From: Viridibacillus sp050278625
GTDB taxonomy: Bacteria; Bacillota; Bacilli; Bacillales_A; Planococcaceae
Length of the DNA: 64,000 nt
Assembly: GCF_050278625.1 (NCBI RefSeq)
Contig: NZ_JBNNTI010000002.1
Location: forward strand, 124,001 to 188,000
Direction: 5' to 3'
The notes under the pieces are model-generated. The model searched no databases. It saw nothing but the letters and a program-made list of their open reading frames with translations, and was not told the DNA's origin. The position numbers and the translations under genes are program-made. Of this stretch, positions 1 through 8,020 are shown piece after piece. Numbering within the stretch: the stretch's first letter is position 1; every line of letters begins with the position of its first letter.

Positions 1-9
1 GAGGATGCT

Positions 10-684
10 ATGAAAGATTGGACATTATTTGAGAAGATATGGCTAACAAGCTTTACACTTATTAATATTTATTTATTTTTTGCTTGGGATGATACTCTTT
101 TAGGATTAATCAGCTCTATTACAGGAATGCTTTGTGTTGTGTTAGTAGCTAAAGGAAAATTGTCAAACTACTATTTTGGTATGATTCAGACATCAACATA
201 TGCTTATATTTCTTATACATACGGATTATATGGCGAGGCCATGTTAAACGGACTTTTTTACTTCCCCATTCAGTTTATTGGGCTTTATATGTGGAGTAGA
301 CATAAGGTAAAAGAAGGTGCTATTGGCGAAGACGTTGAAGTAAAACGTTTAACGACAAAGGGCTGGATTACGGTAATTACCATTAGTATCGTAGCCTCTC
401 TAGTTTACGCAGAAGTATTATCACTAATAAACGCACAACAGGTTCGCATTGACTCCATGGCTGTAGTGTTATCAATTATTGCACAGTTCTTGATGATTAA
501 ACGTTATGCTGAGCAGTGGATCATGTGGATCGTTGTTAACGCTTTGTCTGTTGTTCTGTGGATTGTTACATTAACACAATCAGGTGGTAATGACTGGAGT
601 ATGCTCGTCATGTGGATTGCTTTCCTATTCAACTCAATTTTCGGCTATTATAACTGGATCAAAATGTCTAAAGGCCAACCGTAG
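10..684 (+). CDS. pnuC: Nicotinamide riboside transporter PnuC
   Basis: Inner-membrane facilitator that takes up nicotinamide riboside for NAD salvage, assigned to the PnuC family. The 224-residue protein is almost entirely hydrophobic with about seven membrane segments. It carries the family WxxWxxxN signature (Trp170, Trp173, Asn177) in a late helix. A GAGG ribosome site lies at the window edge just before the ATG. The gene appears to stand alone and ends at a strong terminator at 694-731. Its promoter lies outside the window, so regulation cannot be judged. Confidence 0.92.
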   Translation: MKDWTLFEKIWLTSFTLINIYLFFAWDDTLLGLISSITGMLCVVLVAKGKLSNYYFGMIQTSTYAYISYTYGLYGEAMLNGLFYFPIQFIGLYMWSRHKVKEGAIGEDVEVKRLTTKGWITVITISIVASLVYAEVLSLINAQQVRIDSMAVVLSIIAQFLMIKRYAEQWIMWIVVNALSVVLWIVTLTQSGGNDWSMLVMWIAFLFNSIFGYYNWIKMSKGQP

Positions 685-693
685 AACGAATAG

Positions 694-735
694 AAACAGC
701 AAACTCTTAAAATGGAGAGTTTGCTGTTTTTGCGT
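694..735 (+). terminator. Rho-independent terminator of pnuC
   Basis: A 14-bp perfect stem (694-707 with 716-729) with an 8-nt loop is followed by T-rich sequence. It starts 10 bp after the pnuC stop codon. Confidence 0.88.
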
Positions 736-769
736 TTTTTTAAACATATGATTTTATTCGGAAAACATC

Positions 770-1531
770 TTATGCATATCGAACATTAAATTCCGCTAAT
801 TTCTCTATAATTTGTTGTTCAACATTTACATCATTTGTAATAGCTTCATCAGAATAAGGTGCAAGAATCTCATGGTACCCTATCATAACAGCATGATGAG
901 CATGCTCGAACATAGAGATATCATTGGTATCATTACCAAATGCAATATAACTCCCTTTAGATATACAGAGCTGCTGTAAGGCACTCCATTTATGAATACC
1001 TGTTGGGCTAATATCCAATATCCCTTCATCTCTATGTAAGTGAATGATGACATCCAGTTGTTTCAGCTCTTCATGAAGGGCTTCCATATTACAGGAGGTT
1101 AAAATAAGCATTTTAATGATTGAGTTTAGTTTTTCAAGCGGCTTCTTTTCTGCTAAATTATGAGGATTCAGGTTATTTAGAATTGGATGATCTGCAGGAC
1201 CTGTATAAGCATAATCCCAGTCGCCATCAATTAGATAGGTAACATGGTATTTTTCTAGTAACGCTTTTAGTTTCACTAATATTGTTGGGCTAAATCGAGC
1301 TACTTGTTTAATATTCCCATTCTGACATATAAGTGAGCCGTTTCCTCCTATCATTTTATAACCGTGAAACCTTTTATGAAGTACCGGCAATAAGTCACGA
1401 ATCGGGCGTGCGGATGCAAAAATGACTTCATGTCCACTGGCTGTAAGTTGTTCTAAGCTTCGTAGTATGGGTTCTGTGACTGGTTGGCCTTTAAAGCAAA
1501 TCGTACCATCCAAATCGAAAACAAAATGCAT
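770..1531 (-). CDS. Cof-type HAD-IIB family hydrolase
   Basis: Predicted cytosolic phosphatase of the Cof/HAD-IIB subfamily, which usually acts on sugar phosphates or flavin-type phosphates; the true substrate is unknown. The N-terminus has the catalytic DxDGT motif (FDLDGT, nucleophile Asp6). A late GNDTND motif supplies the Mg-binding acidic residues. The start is chosen at the ATG at 1531, about 8 nt after AGAAAGAAG; a GTG at 1540 is a longer alternative but abuts the ribosome site. It lies 45 bp downstream of the YbaK-like gene on the same strand, so the two are probably co-transcribed. Confidence 0.85.
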   Translation of the reverse strand: MHFVFDLDGTICFKGQPVTEPILRSLEQLTASGHEVIFASARPIRDLLPVLHKRFHGYKMIGGNGSLICQNGNIKQVARFSPTILVKLKALLEKYHVTYLIDGDWDYAYTGPADHPILNNLNPHNLAEKKPLEKLNSIIKMLILTSCNMEALHEELKQLDVIIHLHRDEGILDISPTGIHKWSALQQLCISKGSYIAFGNDTNDISMFEHAHHAVMIGYHEILAPYSDEAITNDVNVEQQIIEKLAEFNVRYA

Positions 1532-1576
1532 GTATGACACTTCTTTCTATGAGGCTTCGTGAGTTTTATCCTCTTA

Positions 1577-2044
1577 TTATTTGACTGCGACAATTTTGCC
1601 GCCTGTGAGCTGTAAGAGTTCATCTGCAGTTAGCTGGAACACAGCTTTTGGATGACCCGCAGCTGCCCAAATTGTATCATATTGGAAAAGATCTTCGTCA
1701 ATTAAAGTGAAAATTTCTGATGCATGTCCAAAGGGCGCTACTCCTCCTATGACAAATCCTGTATGTTCACGAACAAATTCTGCATCGGCTTTACCTAGCT
1801 TGTCTTCTACAACTTCGGCAATATACTTCTCATTTATACGATTAATACCACTTGCAACAACTAAAAGTGGAGCATTAGTATTTTTCATGCAAAAAATGAT
1901 TGATTTTGCAATTTGCGCAACCGTGCAACCGATAGCGTCTGCAGCTTCTTGGGCTGTGCGCGCACTGTCAGGTAACTCTACTACCTGATTATTAAAACCT
2001 AGTGATTGCAATTTTGTCTGAATAGCAAGTGCACTTTCTTTCAT
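1577..2044 (-). CDS. YbaK/EbsC family aminoacyl-tRNA deacylase-like protein
   Basis: Small single-domain YbaK/EbsC protein of about 155 residues. The family hydrolyses mischarged aminoacyl-tRNAs in trans, but members of this branch (B. subtilis YwhH-like) have uncertain substrates. The conserved core is visible: KSIIF early, then VVASGINRIN and a glycine-rich GGVAPFGH loop. The ATG at 2044 is chosen because GGGAG lies 9 nt upstream; a TTG at 2053 is less likely. A second, distinct YbaK protein is at 41537-42031. It probably forms a two-gene unit with the HAD hydrolase downstream. Confidence 0.82.
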   Translation of the reverse strand: MKESALAIQTKLQSLGFNNQVVELPDSARTAQEAADAIGCTVAQIAKSIIFCMKNTNAPLLVVASGINRINEKYIAEVVEDKLGKADAEFVREHTGFVIGGVAPFGHASEIFTLIDEDLFQYDTIWAAAGHPKAVFQLTADELLQLTGGKIVAVK

Positions 2045-2141
2045 AAAATACAACTCCCTAAATAGATATTTTTTTTATTATACACGAAGAGGCGGTCTTA
2101 TTTTCATAAAATTGCATATATTTTAATGAGGAGGTTTTGCG

Positions 2142-2561
2142 ATGCCTGTCATAAAATCGACTGATGCGCAACTAGAGTTGCTAGCAAGGTTGATGCGAGC
2201 CGAGGCAGAAGGTGATGGTGAACTTGGTATGCTGATGGTTGGCAATGTTGGTGTAAACCGGGTACTTGCTAGCTGTCTCGACTTTAATGATATTCGAACA
2301 ATTGAGCAAATGGTTTATCAAAGACCAGGTGGATTTGAAGCAACACAGAAAGGGTATTTTTATCAACGGGCACGCGAACAAGATAAACGTTTGGCGCGTA
2401 GAGTAATTAACGGCGAAAGATTTCATCCAGCAACACGCTCGCTATGGTTTTTCATGCCTGAGGGTGGTTGTCCTGCTCAATGGTATGGTCAATGGAATAC
2501 GGGACGCTTTAAGTCGCATTGCTTCTTCTCTCCAAGTGAAAGTGATTGTCCGCAAATTTAA
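2142..2561 (+). CDS. cwlJ: Spore cortex-lytic hydrolase CwlJ
   Basis: Cell wall hydrolase of the SleB/CwlJ family (Hydrolase_2), which degrades spore cortex peptidoglycan during germination. At about 139 residues it is the catalytic domain alone, the CwlJ type without the SleB peptidoglycan-binding domain or signal peptide. The N-terminal LLARLMRAEAEGDGE segment holds the likely catalytic Glu21. The C-terminal FMPEGGCPAQWYGQW and KSHCFF motifs are typical. GGAGG precedes the ATG. gerQ follows after 20 bp; GerQ is needed for CwlJ to locate to the coat in B. subtilis, so the pairing is functionally coherent. No SigE-type promoter was confirmed. Confidence 0.93.
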   Translation: MPVIKSTDAQLELLARLMRAEAEGDGELGMLMVGNVGVNRVLASCLDFNDIRTIEQMVYQRPGGFEATQKGYFYQRAREQDKRLARRVINGERFHPATRSLWFFMPEGGCPAQWYGQWNTGRFKSHCFFSPSESDCPQI

Positions 2562-2581
2562 CTGTTAGAAAGGATGAATGA

Positions 2582-2923
2582 ATGGTCCAGTATTATTGGA
2601 CACCTAGCTATCAACAGATGACTCCTCCCCAAGTGACAATTCCGAGTGGTAGACCACCGGGTGGTCTACCACGTGAGGAATCTTATATTGAAAATATTTT
2701 ACGACTAAATCGTGGGAAGCCGGGGAATTTTCACTTTTCGTTTGAACATAAAGTAAATGGTGGCGAAAATACGCTTACTGTACGCGGTGTCGTGGAGGCA
2801 GCTGGGCGTGATCATGTCATTATAAGTGATCTCAGAACGAAGCACCGTTTTCTCTTCCCGATGATTTACTTTGATTATGCAGAATTTGATGAGGAATTGG
2901 CTTATTTTAATCAATCTCGGTAA
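2582..2923 (+). CDS. gerQ: Spore coat protein GerQ
   Basis: Spore coat protein required for CwlJ localisation and for calcium-dipicolinate-triggered germination; in B. subtilis it is cross-linked by transglutaminase. The protein is 113 residues. A Gln/Pro-rich N-terminal tail (residues 1-33) contains several Gln residues that could be cross-linking sites. The conserved globular C-terminal domain spans about 36-110 and includes the NTLTVRGVVEAAGRDHVIIS stretch. It follows cwlJ in the same operon and ends at a terminator at 2929-2966. In B. subtilis gerQ (ywdL) lies beside ywdK, which is also close by here. Confidence 0.93.
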   Translation: MVQYYWTPSYQQMTPPQVTIPSGRPPGGLPREESYIENILRLNRGKPGNFHFSFEHKVNGGENTLTVRGVVEAAGRDHVIISDLRTKHRFLFPMIYFDYAEFDEELAYFNQSR

Positions 2924-2928
2924 ATAGT

Positions 2929-2966
2929 AAAACCCTTCCTTAGATTGGAAGGGTTTTGTTTTTTTA
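2929..2966 (+). terminator. Terminator between gerQ and the convergent membrane-protein gene
   Basis: A perfect 11-bp stem (2929-2939 with 2947-2957) is followed by a T run to 2966. The upstream A-rich flank lets it serve the convergent gene ending at 2964 as well. Confidence 0.88.
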
Positions 2967-4022
2967 TTCACTAAATGAGTGTTGTTGTAACGCTTGTTTA
3001 AAGGCTATTGGGTCATCAAGACGAATAGCGACACGTGAATATTGCTTTTTAAAACCTAATAACAAAGAAGCTGTACATGGTCTTTTCAATTCTAAAATAA
3101 TATGGGGGTATACTGCTTCAAAATCTCTTGCAACAAATTCAATCGTTGTCTTAGTATTAAGCTTTTTCTCGAGTTCTTCTTGATCTGTTGTGATTGACTT
3201 AATGTCATCTAACGAAAGTTCCATCTGCTTTACTAGTCCTAACGATAAGTATAATTTCTGCCCTTTCAGACGTACTGGATTCAAACGTACTGCCTGTATA
3301 TCTCCAAGAAAAAAAACAACACTATAAACGTTTAATATGAGTAAGATAATGGATAAGATTATTGATTTTTCGTGAAGCCACCAATGGATACCGATTGTTT
3401 CGATCACAACCCCGTGAATAAGCATAATTTGAAAGGCGAGTAGACTAGATTTTTTGTGTAAAGTAAAGCTGTTAGGTGTGATTGGAATAGGCTTTTTCCA
3501 TGAAGCAAAAGCATAATAAAACATAAGTAAATCTGAGATAATCATCTGCACGATTCGTTGCTTCGATACCTTTTTTTGAACCGCCTTTGGAAAGGCAAAT
3601 AATAAACCTTCATCATAGGTTCGCACTTCACGAATAATGGCTGGCATTAGGATAAAGAGTAATGCAATTAAACTAAGCTCAAGCAAAACTATGGAACCTT
3701 CTATGGCAAAACCTACATAAGAAAAACCTACATATGGTGCAAGATGCTGGGCTGGAATTAATAGCTTTGCGAAAATTAATCCACCTGCCATTAGCATTAT
3801 GAAACGTTTAATCGAAAATTTGTTTTTTCGATTGATTGCAATGATTAATAACGGTGCAACAATTGCTAAACCAAAAAGACTTCCTAGAATAACGCCTTTT
3901 GTTTCCTCTGACAAAATAATTTCCGACAATGGCGTTCGATATAATGCAAAGTTCGTCGTTAAAACAAGTAAAAGTAACGCCATCCAAATATAACTTTTCA
4001 AATCTCGTTGACTTGCTACCAT
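2964..4022 (-). CDS. Polytopic membrane protein with C-terminal PH-like domain, function unknown
   Basis: A 352-residue protein I do not recognise by name. About seven hydrophobic segments cover residues 10-240. The last 110 residues are soluble and strand-rich and look like a bacterial PH-type domain: the stretch from about 245 has a VRLNPVRLKGQKLYLS pattern and a final KKQYSRVAIRLDD strand. It is the last gene of a leftward run that includes ywdK and ywdI and is 114 bp downstream of ywdK. It is not the purine-permease-like YwdJ of B. subtilis, which is longer. Function is left open. Confidence 0.7.
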   Translation of the reverse strand: MVASQRDLKSYIWMALLLLVLTTNFALYRTPLSEIILSEETKGVILGSLFGLAIVAPLLIIAINRKNKFSIKRFIMLMAGGLIFAKLLIPAQHLAPYVGFSYVGFAIEGSIVLLELSLIALLFILMPAIIREVRTYDEGLLFAFPKAVQKKVSKQRIVQMIISDLLMFYYAFASWKKPIPITPNSFTLHKKSSLLAFQIMLIHGVVIETIGIHWWLHEKSIILSIILLILNVYSVVFFLGDIQAVRLNPVRLKGQKLYLSLGLVKQMELSLDDIKSITTDQEELEKKLNTKTTIEFVARDFEAVYPHIILELKRPCTASLLLGFKKQYSRVAIRLDDPIAFKQALQQHSFSE

Positions 4023-4136
4023 TTCATCACCCCATCTTCATTATTTCACAAAAAAGCATTAGGTATTTTTAATAAAGAATCAACCTTTACCAAAAAAAAC
4101 CATCTGATAAATTAACAAGTAGGATTTCTTTCAAAA

Positions 4137-4514
4137 TTAAACATGTTTAAGCGTTGCTAGAATAACCATTACCCAAGCAGCTAAGAATAGGACTCCACCA
4201 ATTGGTGTAATAGCCCCTAAAACGCCAACACCGCTTAAGCATAGAACGTATAAGCTACCTGCAAAAAATACAATTCCTGCAAGCATTAAATATCCTGCAC
4301 GTGAAAGTTGAGTAACAGGTCCGATTAATGAAGAGCTCATTAAAATACCAATCGCGATTAATCCTAAAGCATGGAACATTTGATATTGAACAGCTGTATC
4401 CCATACGGCTGCATAATGATCGGATAATTTCCCTTTAAGTGCATGCGCCCCAAATGCGCCCAATGCCACTGCAAGGAATGCGTTCACCGCACCTGAAATA
4501 ATAAAAAATCTCAT
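4137..4514 (-). CDS. ywdK: DUF423 family membrane protein YwdK
   Basis: Small 125-residue inner-membrane protein with four predicted transmembrane helices, matching the DUF423 family (B. subtilis YwdK). The signature FGAHALKGKL after helix 1 and the pattern WDTAVQYQMFHALGL around 40 are characteristic. Biochemical function is unknown for the family. It sits 21 bp downstream of the ywdI-like gene, so the genes are probably one transcript. The neighbourhood ung-ywdI-ywdK-gerQ mirrors B. subtilis. Confidence 0.88.
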   Translation of the reverse strand: MRFFIISGAVNAFLAVALGAFGAHALKGKLSDHYAAVWDTAVQYQMFHALGLIAIGILMSSSLIGPVTQLSRAGYLMLAGIVFFAGSLYVLCLSGVGVLGAITPIGGVLFLAAWVMVILATLKHV

Positions 4515-4535
4515 CTTCTTTTGACACTTCCTTTT

Positions 4536-4844
4536 CTAAAAATCAAAAATCGAGTCACCATTTGCATCCACTTCATGAAGCTTGTTTGTAGTAACGGAAG
4601 CCGGTATCTGCGTCTGAGCCATCTGTTGTGGCAGTTGCGTATTTCGTGCTTGAACTACTTGAATATCTTGCATACCATGTTGTCTCGATGGTGTTGTTGC
4701 AACCCCTGGAGATTTAGTTAGTACTACATCGCATAATGCGCGAACAGCAGAAAGTGCTTCACGAATCTCCTGCTCGTTTTGAGCATGCTTTGCCTGCAAT
4801 AAATGTTTATCAATTTCAGCAACAATTATTTCATTCGAAATCAT
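4536..4844 (-). CDS. ywdI: YwdI-like protein (DUF5327 type)
   Basis: A 102-residue soluble protein. The N-terminal 45 residues form a predicted helical hairpin of the YwdI type (MISNEIIVAEIDKH, then KHAQNEQEIREALSAVRALC). The C-terminal half is Gln/Thr-rich and probably disordered. Function is unknown. GGGGG-type ribosome site precedes the ATG, and the start overlaps the upstream Cys-rich gene by 4 nt, which indicates translational coupling. The call rests on the N-terminal pattern and on position between ung and ywdK. Confidence 0.75.
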   Translation of the reverse strand: MISNEIIVAEIDKHLLQAKHAQNEQEIREALSAVRALCDVVLTKSPGVATTPSRQHGMQDIQVVQARNTQLPQQMAQTQIPASVTTNKLHEVDANGDSIFDF

Positions 4845-5017
4845 TTGATGTTTCCCCCTTGTTTCGGCTCAAATTTCAAACACTCAAGACCCGATGACTT
4901 TTTTACGATTATTGAAGGCAGCTCTTTACTTTTGAATTGGTATGCTCGGCATCCTCTAGGACTCCGTTGGTCCCAAGTAACATAAAAATGCCTACATTTA
5001 AAACAACTCTCTTGCAT
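4841..5017 (-). CDS. Small four-cysteine protein, putative zinc ribbon
   Basis: A 58-residue protein with Cys5, Cys8, Cys23 and Cys46, in the arrangement CxxC then two spaced cysteines; this could bind one zinc or an iron-sulfur centre. The segment CFKCRHFYVTW is followed by PRGCRAYQFKSK and a final SSGLECLKF. I recall similar mini-proteins of unknown role that are sometimes mislabelled as uracil-DNA glycosylase in databases; that recollection is not a functional claim. The ATG at 5017 is preferred because a GAGGGGGAG ribosome site lies about 5 nt upstream. It overlaps ywdI by 4 nt. Confidence 0.72.
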   Translation of the reverse strand: MQESCFKCRHFYVTWDQRSPRGCRAYQFKSKELPSIIVKKSSGLECLKFEPKQGGNIK

Positions 5018-5120
5018 GACGCTCCCCCTCTTCATACTTCACTTTACCATGATTATAAAAAACCATAAAGTGACGGGTTTTTGACTTTAATGCTAAAGTG
5101 GTCTGTTTAGTGGAGGAATT

Positions 5121-5914
5121 CCGTTGGGAGATTTGATTGTTGCGCTAACTGTGGTGATTGTTGCACTAACTCGGCTCATTGTTGCTCTAACTGCGATGAT
5201 TGTTGCACTAACTCCACCCATTGTTATTTAGCAGAATATTCACGTCTTAAAAACTCCGATTCCCCACTTTTAAGGTCCATTGGGACATACGTAATTGACC
5301 TGCAGATCCCACACCAATATCATTTAGGCTCTCGGCCAAAGGAGAAAAGCCGTTGGGAGATTTGATTGTTGCGCTAACTATGGTGATTGTTGCACTAACT
5401 CCACCCATTGTTATTTAGCAGAATATTCACGTCCTAAAAACTCTGATTCCCCACTTTTAAGGTCCATTGGGACATACGTAATTGACCTGCAGATCCCACA
5501 CCAATATCATTTAGGCTCTCGGCCAAAGGAGAAAAGCCGTTGGAAGATTTGATTGTTGCGCTAACTGTGGTGATTGTTGCGCTAACTCGGCTCATTGTTA
5601 CTCTAACTGCGATGATTGTTGCACTAACTCCACCCATTGTTATTTAGCAGAATATTCACGTCCTAAAAACTCCGATTTCCCACTTTTAAGGTCCATTGGG
5701 ACATACGTAATTGACCTGCAGATCCCACACCAATATCATTTAGGCTCTCGGCCAAAGGAGAAAAGCCGTTGGGAGATTTGATTGTTGCGCTAACTGTGGT
5801 GATTGTTGCACTAACTCGGCTCATTGTTGCTCTAACTGCGATGATTGTTGCACTAACTCCACCCATTGTTATTTAGCAGAATATTCACGTCCTAAAAACT
5901 CCGATTTCCCACAT
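5121..5914. repeat. 229-bp tandem repeat with nested 21-bp repeats
   Basis: Four copies begin at 5121, 5350, 5537 and 5766. Copies 1 and 3 are 229 bp and copy 2 is 187 bp, missing exactly two 21-bp units. Copy 4 diverges at about 5914. Each copy starts with consecutive 21-bp units built on GTTGCACTAACT and ends with a unique linker that contains CGTAATTGACCTGCAGATCC. It fills the space between ung and the Cys-rich gene. The 67-residue leftward frames at 5434-5637 and 5663-5866 are by-products of the repeat and lack ribosome sites. Confidence 0.95.
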
Positions 5915-5936
5915 TTACACGCCATAAATCCCAAAC

Positions 5937-5968
5937 AAAAACCGTTCTCTACAATAAGAACGGTTTTT
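5937..5968 (-). terminator. Terminator of ung
   Basis: A perfect 12-bp stem (5937-5948 with 5957-5968) has an A run on the plus strand at its left end, which gives a U tract for leftward transcripts. It is 8 bp beyond the ung stop. Confidence 0.85.
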
Positions 5969-5975
5969 GATATCG

Positions 5976-6653
5976 TTATTTCGTTAAATCAAAATCTATT
6001 GGAGATACTCCCCACTCTCGGAGCTGTGTATTGATTTTAGAATATGGTTTACTGCCGAAAAAGCCTCGATATGAACTAAGCGGACTTGGGTGAGGTGCTT
6101 CGATAATTGCATGGCGACTTGTATCAATCAGTCGTTTTTTTTGTTGTGCAGGTTTTCCCCAAAGGACGAAGATGATCGGTTGTTTACGGTCTGACAGCTT
6201 TTGAATAACCTTATCTGTAAACCGCTCCCAACCTTTCTTTTTATGAGAATGAGCTTGTCCTTCTCGAACCGTTAAGACGGTGTTTAACAAAAGTACGCCT
6301 TGCTCTACCCATTTTGTTAATGTCCCGTCCTCTGGAATCGGAAGGTCCAAATCCGATTGCATTTCCTTCAGCATATTTTGCAAGCTTGGTGGGTGCTTAA
6401 CACCTTGTTTCACAGAAAAGCTCAATCCGTGTGCTTGACCTGCTCCATGATAAGGGTCTTGACCCAATATAACAACCTTCACATTTTCGTATGTTATATA
6501 ACGAAAAGCATTCCAGAGCTCCTCTTTAGAAGGATAAATTGTTTGTGTGTCATATTCTTCTTTCAAAAATTCCTGAAGCTGCAAAAAATATGCCTGATCA
6601 AATTCAGTGCTGAGTACTTGCTGCCAATCATTGTCGAAAACTTGCTTTGTCAT
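5976..6653 (-). CDS. ung: Uracil-DNA glycosylase
   Basis: Family-1 uracil-DNA glycosylase that removes uracil from DNA and starts base-excision repair. At 225 residues it has normal length. The water-activating motif GQDPYHG holds Asp66. The C-terminal HPSPLSSYRG loop supplies the catalytic His and the DNA-intercalation region. The KWVEQGVLLLNTVLTVREG segment is typical. AAGGAG overlaps the end of the DUF4230 gene, and only 5 bp separate the two, so they form an operon. Confidence 0.97.
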   Translation of the reverse strand: MTKQVFDNDWQQVLSTEFDQAYFLQLQEFLKEEYDTQTIYPSKEELWNAFRYITYENVKVVILGQDPYHGAGQAHGLSFSVKQGVKHPPSLQNMLKEMQSDLDLPIPEDGTLTKWVEQGVLLLNTVLTVREGQAHSHKKKGWERFTDKVIQKLSDRKQPIIFVLWGKPAQQKKRLIDTSRHAIIEAPHPSPLSSYRGFFGSKPYSKINTQLREWGVSPIDFDLTK

Positions 6654-6658
6654 CTATT

Positions 6659-7420
6659 CTACTCCTTAAATTTAACTGTCACTTCATATCCAACAAGTGC
6701 GAACATATCGGCAACAGAACTCTGTGCATTACTTTTTGCTGTTTTTATAACTCCTTGAGTGGATGCTTCCTCAATCATTAGTTTTTTTGCTTCTTTTGCC
6801 AGTTCATATGCTTCGCTAATATCTGCTTTTTCTCGGAACAGACCTTCACTTGAAAAAACTTGAACATGATCAAAGTCTATTTCCGGTTCTCCTAGGATCT
6901 TTACACTTGGCAATGTTATCGTAGCTGTTTTCTTCTCTTCATTTAATTTTATATCTTTTTCAGAAATCTTCGAAAAGTCTACTCCTGCTTTAACACCACC
7001 AGGGATAACAACTAATAATTCTCTTTTAGTTCCTGGCAAATTTAAACCAATCTCTTTACCGAAAAGTTTATTGTCAGAGCGCTCAATCATAACCTTTGTA
7101 TACGCCTCTGCTGTTGTTAGCTCATTTAAATTTTGAATGCGTTCCATGATTGAACCTTTATTTTCTGTGAACGTACTGCCTTTGATGATATTCATAGTTG
7201 CAATCGGAATGATAAATAATAGTGCGAGTACAATAATTATTGCCCATACATACCATTGCATAAAGAACTTCCGCATAAATATATTCCGCAAAAAGCCTTT
7301 CTTTCTATCTTTCCTATAGTAAAGAGGCTCTGAAGAATCAAGAATCGTGGCAGATTGTTCTTCTGACTTTAATTCTTTTAACATCTTCTCAAGCTCTCGT
7401 ATTTTCTTGTTTGAAGTCAT
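6659..7420 (-). CDS. DUF4230 domain membrane-anchored protein
   Basis: A 253-residue protein with a short coiled N-terminus rich in Lys and Glu, one transmembrane helix at about residues 58-78, and an extracytoplasmic DUF4230 domain from about 95 to the end. The family core is visible as the AYTKVMIERSDNKLFGKEI segment and a later GVKAGVDFSKI. Function is unknown. The ATG at 7420 is preferred: GAGAGGG lies 7 nt upstream, whereas the longer TTG at 7438 lacks a ribosome site. It is co-transcribed with ung. Confidence 0.82.
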   Translation of the reverse strand: MTSNKKIRELEKMLKELKSEEQSATILDSSEPLYYRKDRKKGFLRNIFMRKFFMQWYVWAIIIVLALLFIIPIATMNIIKGSTFTENKGSIMERIQNLNELTTAEAYTKVMIERSDNKLFGKEIGLNLPGTKRELLVVIPGGVKAGVDFSKISEKDIKLNEEKKTATITLPSVKILGEPEIDFDHVQVFSSEGLFREKADISEAYELAKEAKKLMIEEASTQGVIKTAKSNAQSSVADMFALVGYEVTVKFKE

Positions 7421-7612
7421 CTTAATCCCTCTCTTCAATTATTCTAAAAAGGAGTTTACTATTCCTGAAATCCATTTTCGACATTATTCTACTATGTTCA
7501 CTCCTATTATAAGAGTTTCTGTTCTATTAATACAGTCCATTGAATTTGGTTTTTAACGGCAATTTTATGTAAAATAATTTTAAAGTAAGTATAATGGGAT
7601 GGAGTTGGAGAA

Positions 7613-7873
7613 ATGGCTGATTTGCAATGGCGAGAAAAGGTGAAAAGAATTACGAATGTGGCTGAAAGTGGGCAACATGTGCCGGAGCAGGCAAAAATAT
7701 TTGGCATGGGTTGTTTCTATATATTTTTTGCTTTTATTATTTTAATTTTTCTTTTTCTATTAATTGGATTTATTCAAAAGGGACACTATATAGCAGCCTC
7801 AATAGTAGGATTAATTTGTTCAGGTGGGATTGTTATCATTCGAAGAATTATAAATGCAGATCGATTACCTTAA
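7613..7873 (+). CDS. Small membrane protein, function unknown
   Basis: An 86-residue protein with a charged, helical N-terminus (residues 1-30) and two hydrophobic helices at about 34-53 and 57-76, followed by a positively charged end. A TTGGAG ribosome site precedes the ATG. It is a single gene between the divergent DUF4230-ung operon and pdxK. I do not recognise a family. Confidence 0.65.
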   Translation: MADLQWREKVKRITNVAESGQHVPEQAKIFGMGCFYIFFAFIILIFLFLLIGFIQKGHYIAASIVGLICSGGIVIIRRIINADRLP

Positions 7874-7882
7874 TAAAAATCC

Positions 7883-7911
7883 AAACTGACCTTATCAAAA
7901 AGTTAGTTTTT
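7883..7911 (+). terminator. Weak terminator after the small membrane protein gene
   Basis: An 8-bp stem with one G-U pair (7883-7890 with 7902-7909) is followed by a short T run. It is 10 bp after the stop codon. Confidence 0.4.
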
Positions 7912-8020
7912 GACCATTTTATTCTAGCCAGTTGTTTCGTTATAATAGGACTATAGAATCGCATTTTTTATATTCCGAAAGTTTAATAAAATAAGTTTTC
8001 ATTAAAAGGAGTCTTTATCA

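Noticed and set aside
1707..1988. 93-residue rightward frame
   Set aside because: It lies antisense within the YbaK-like gene and lacks a ribosome site.
5434..5866. Two 67-residue leftward open frames with SATI repeats
   Set aside because: They exist only because the 229-bp repeat lacks stops in that frame. Neither has a ribosome site and they are nearly identical.
5121..5914. CRISPR array
   Set aside because: There are no unique spacers between the repeats; each copy is nearly identical throughout, and no cas genes are in the window.
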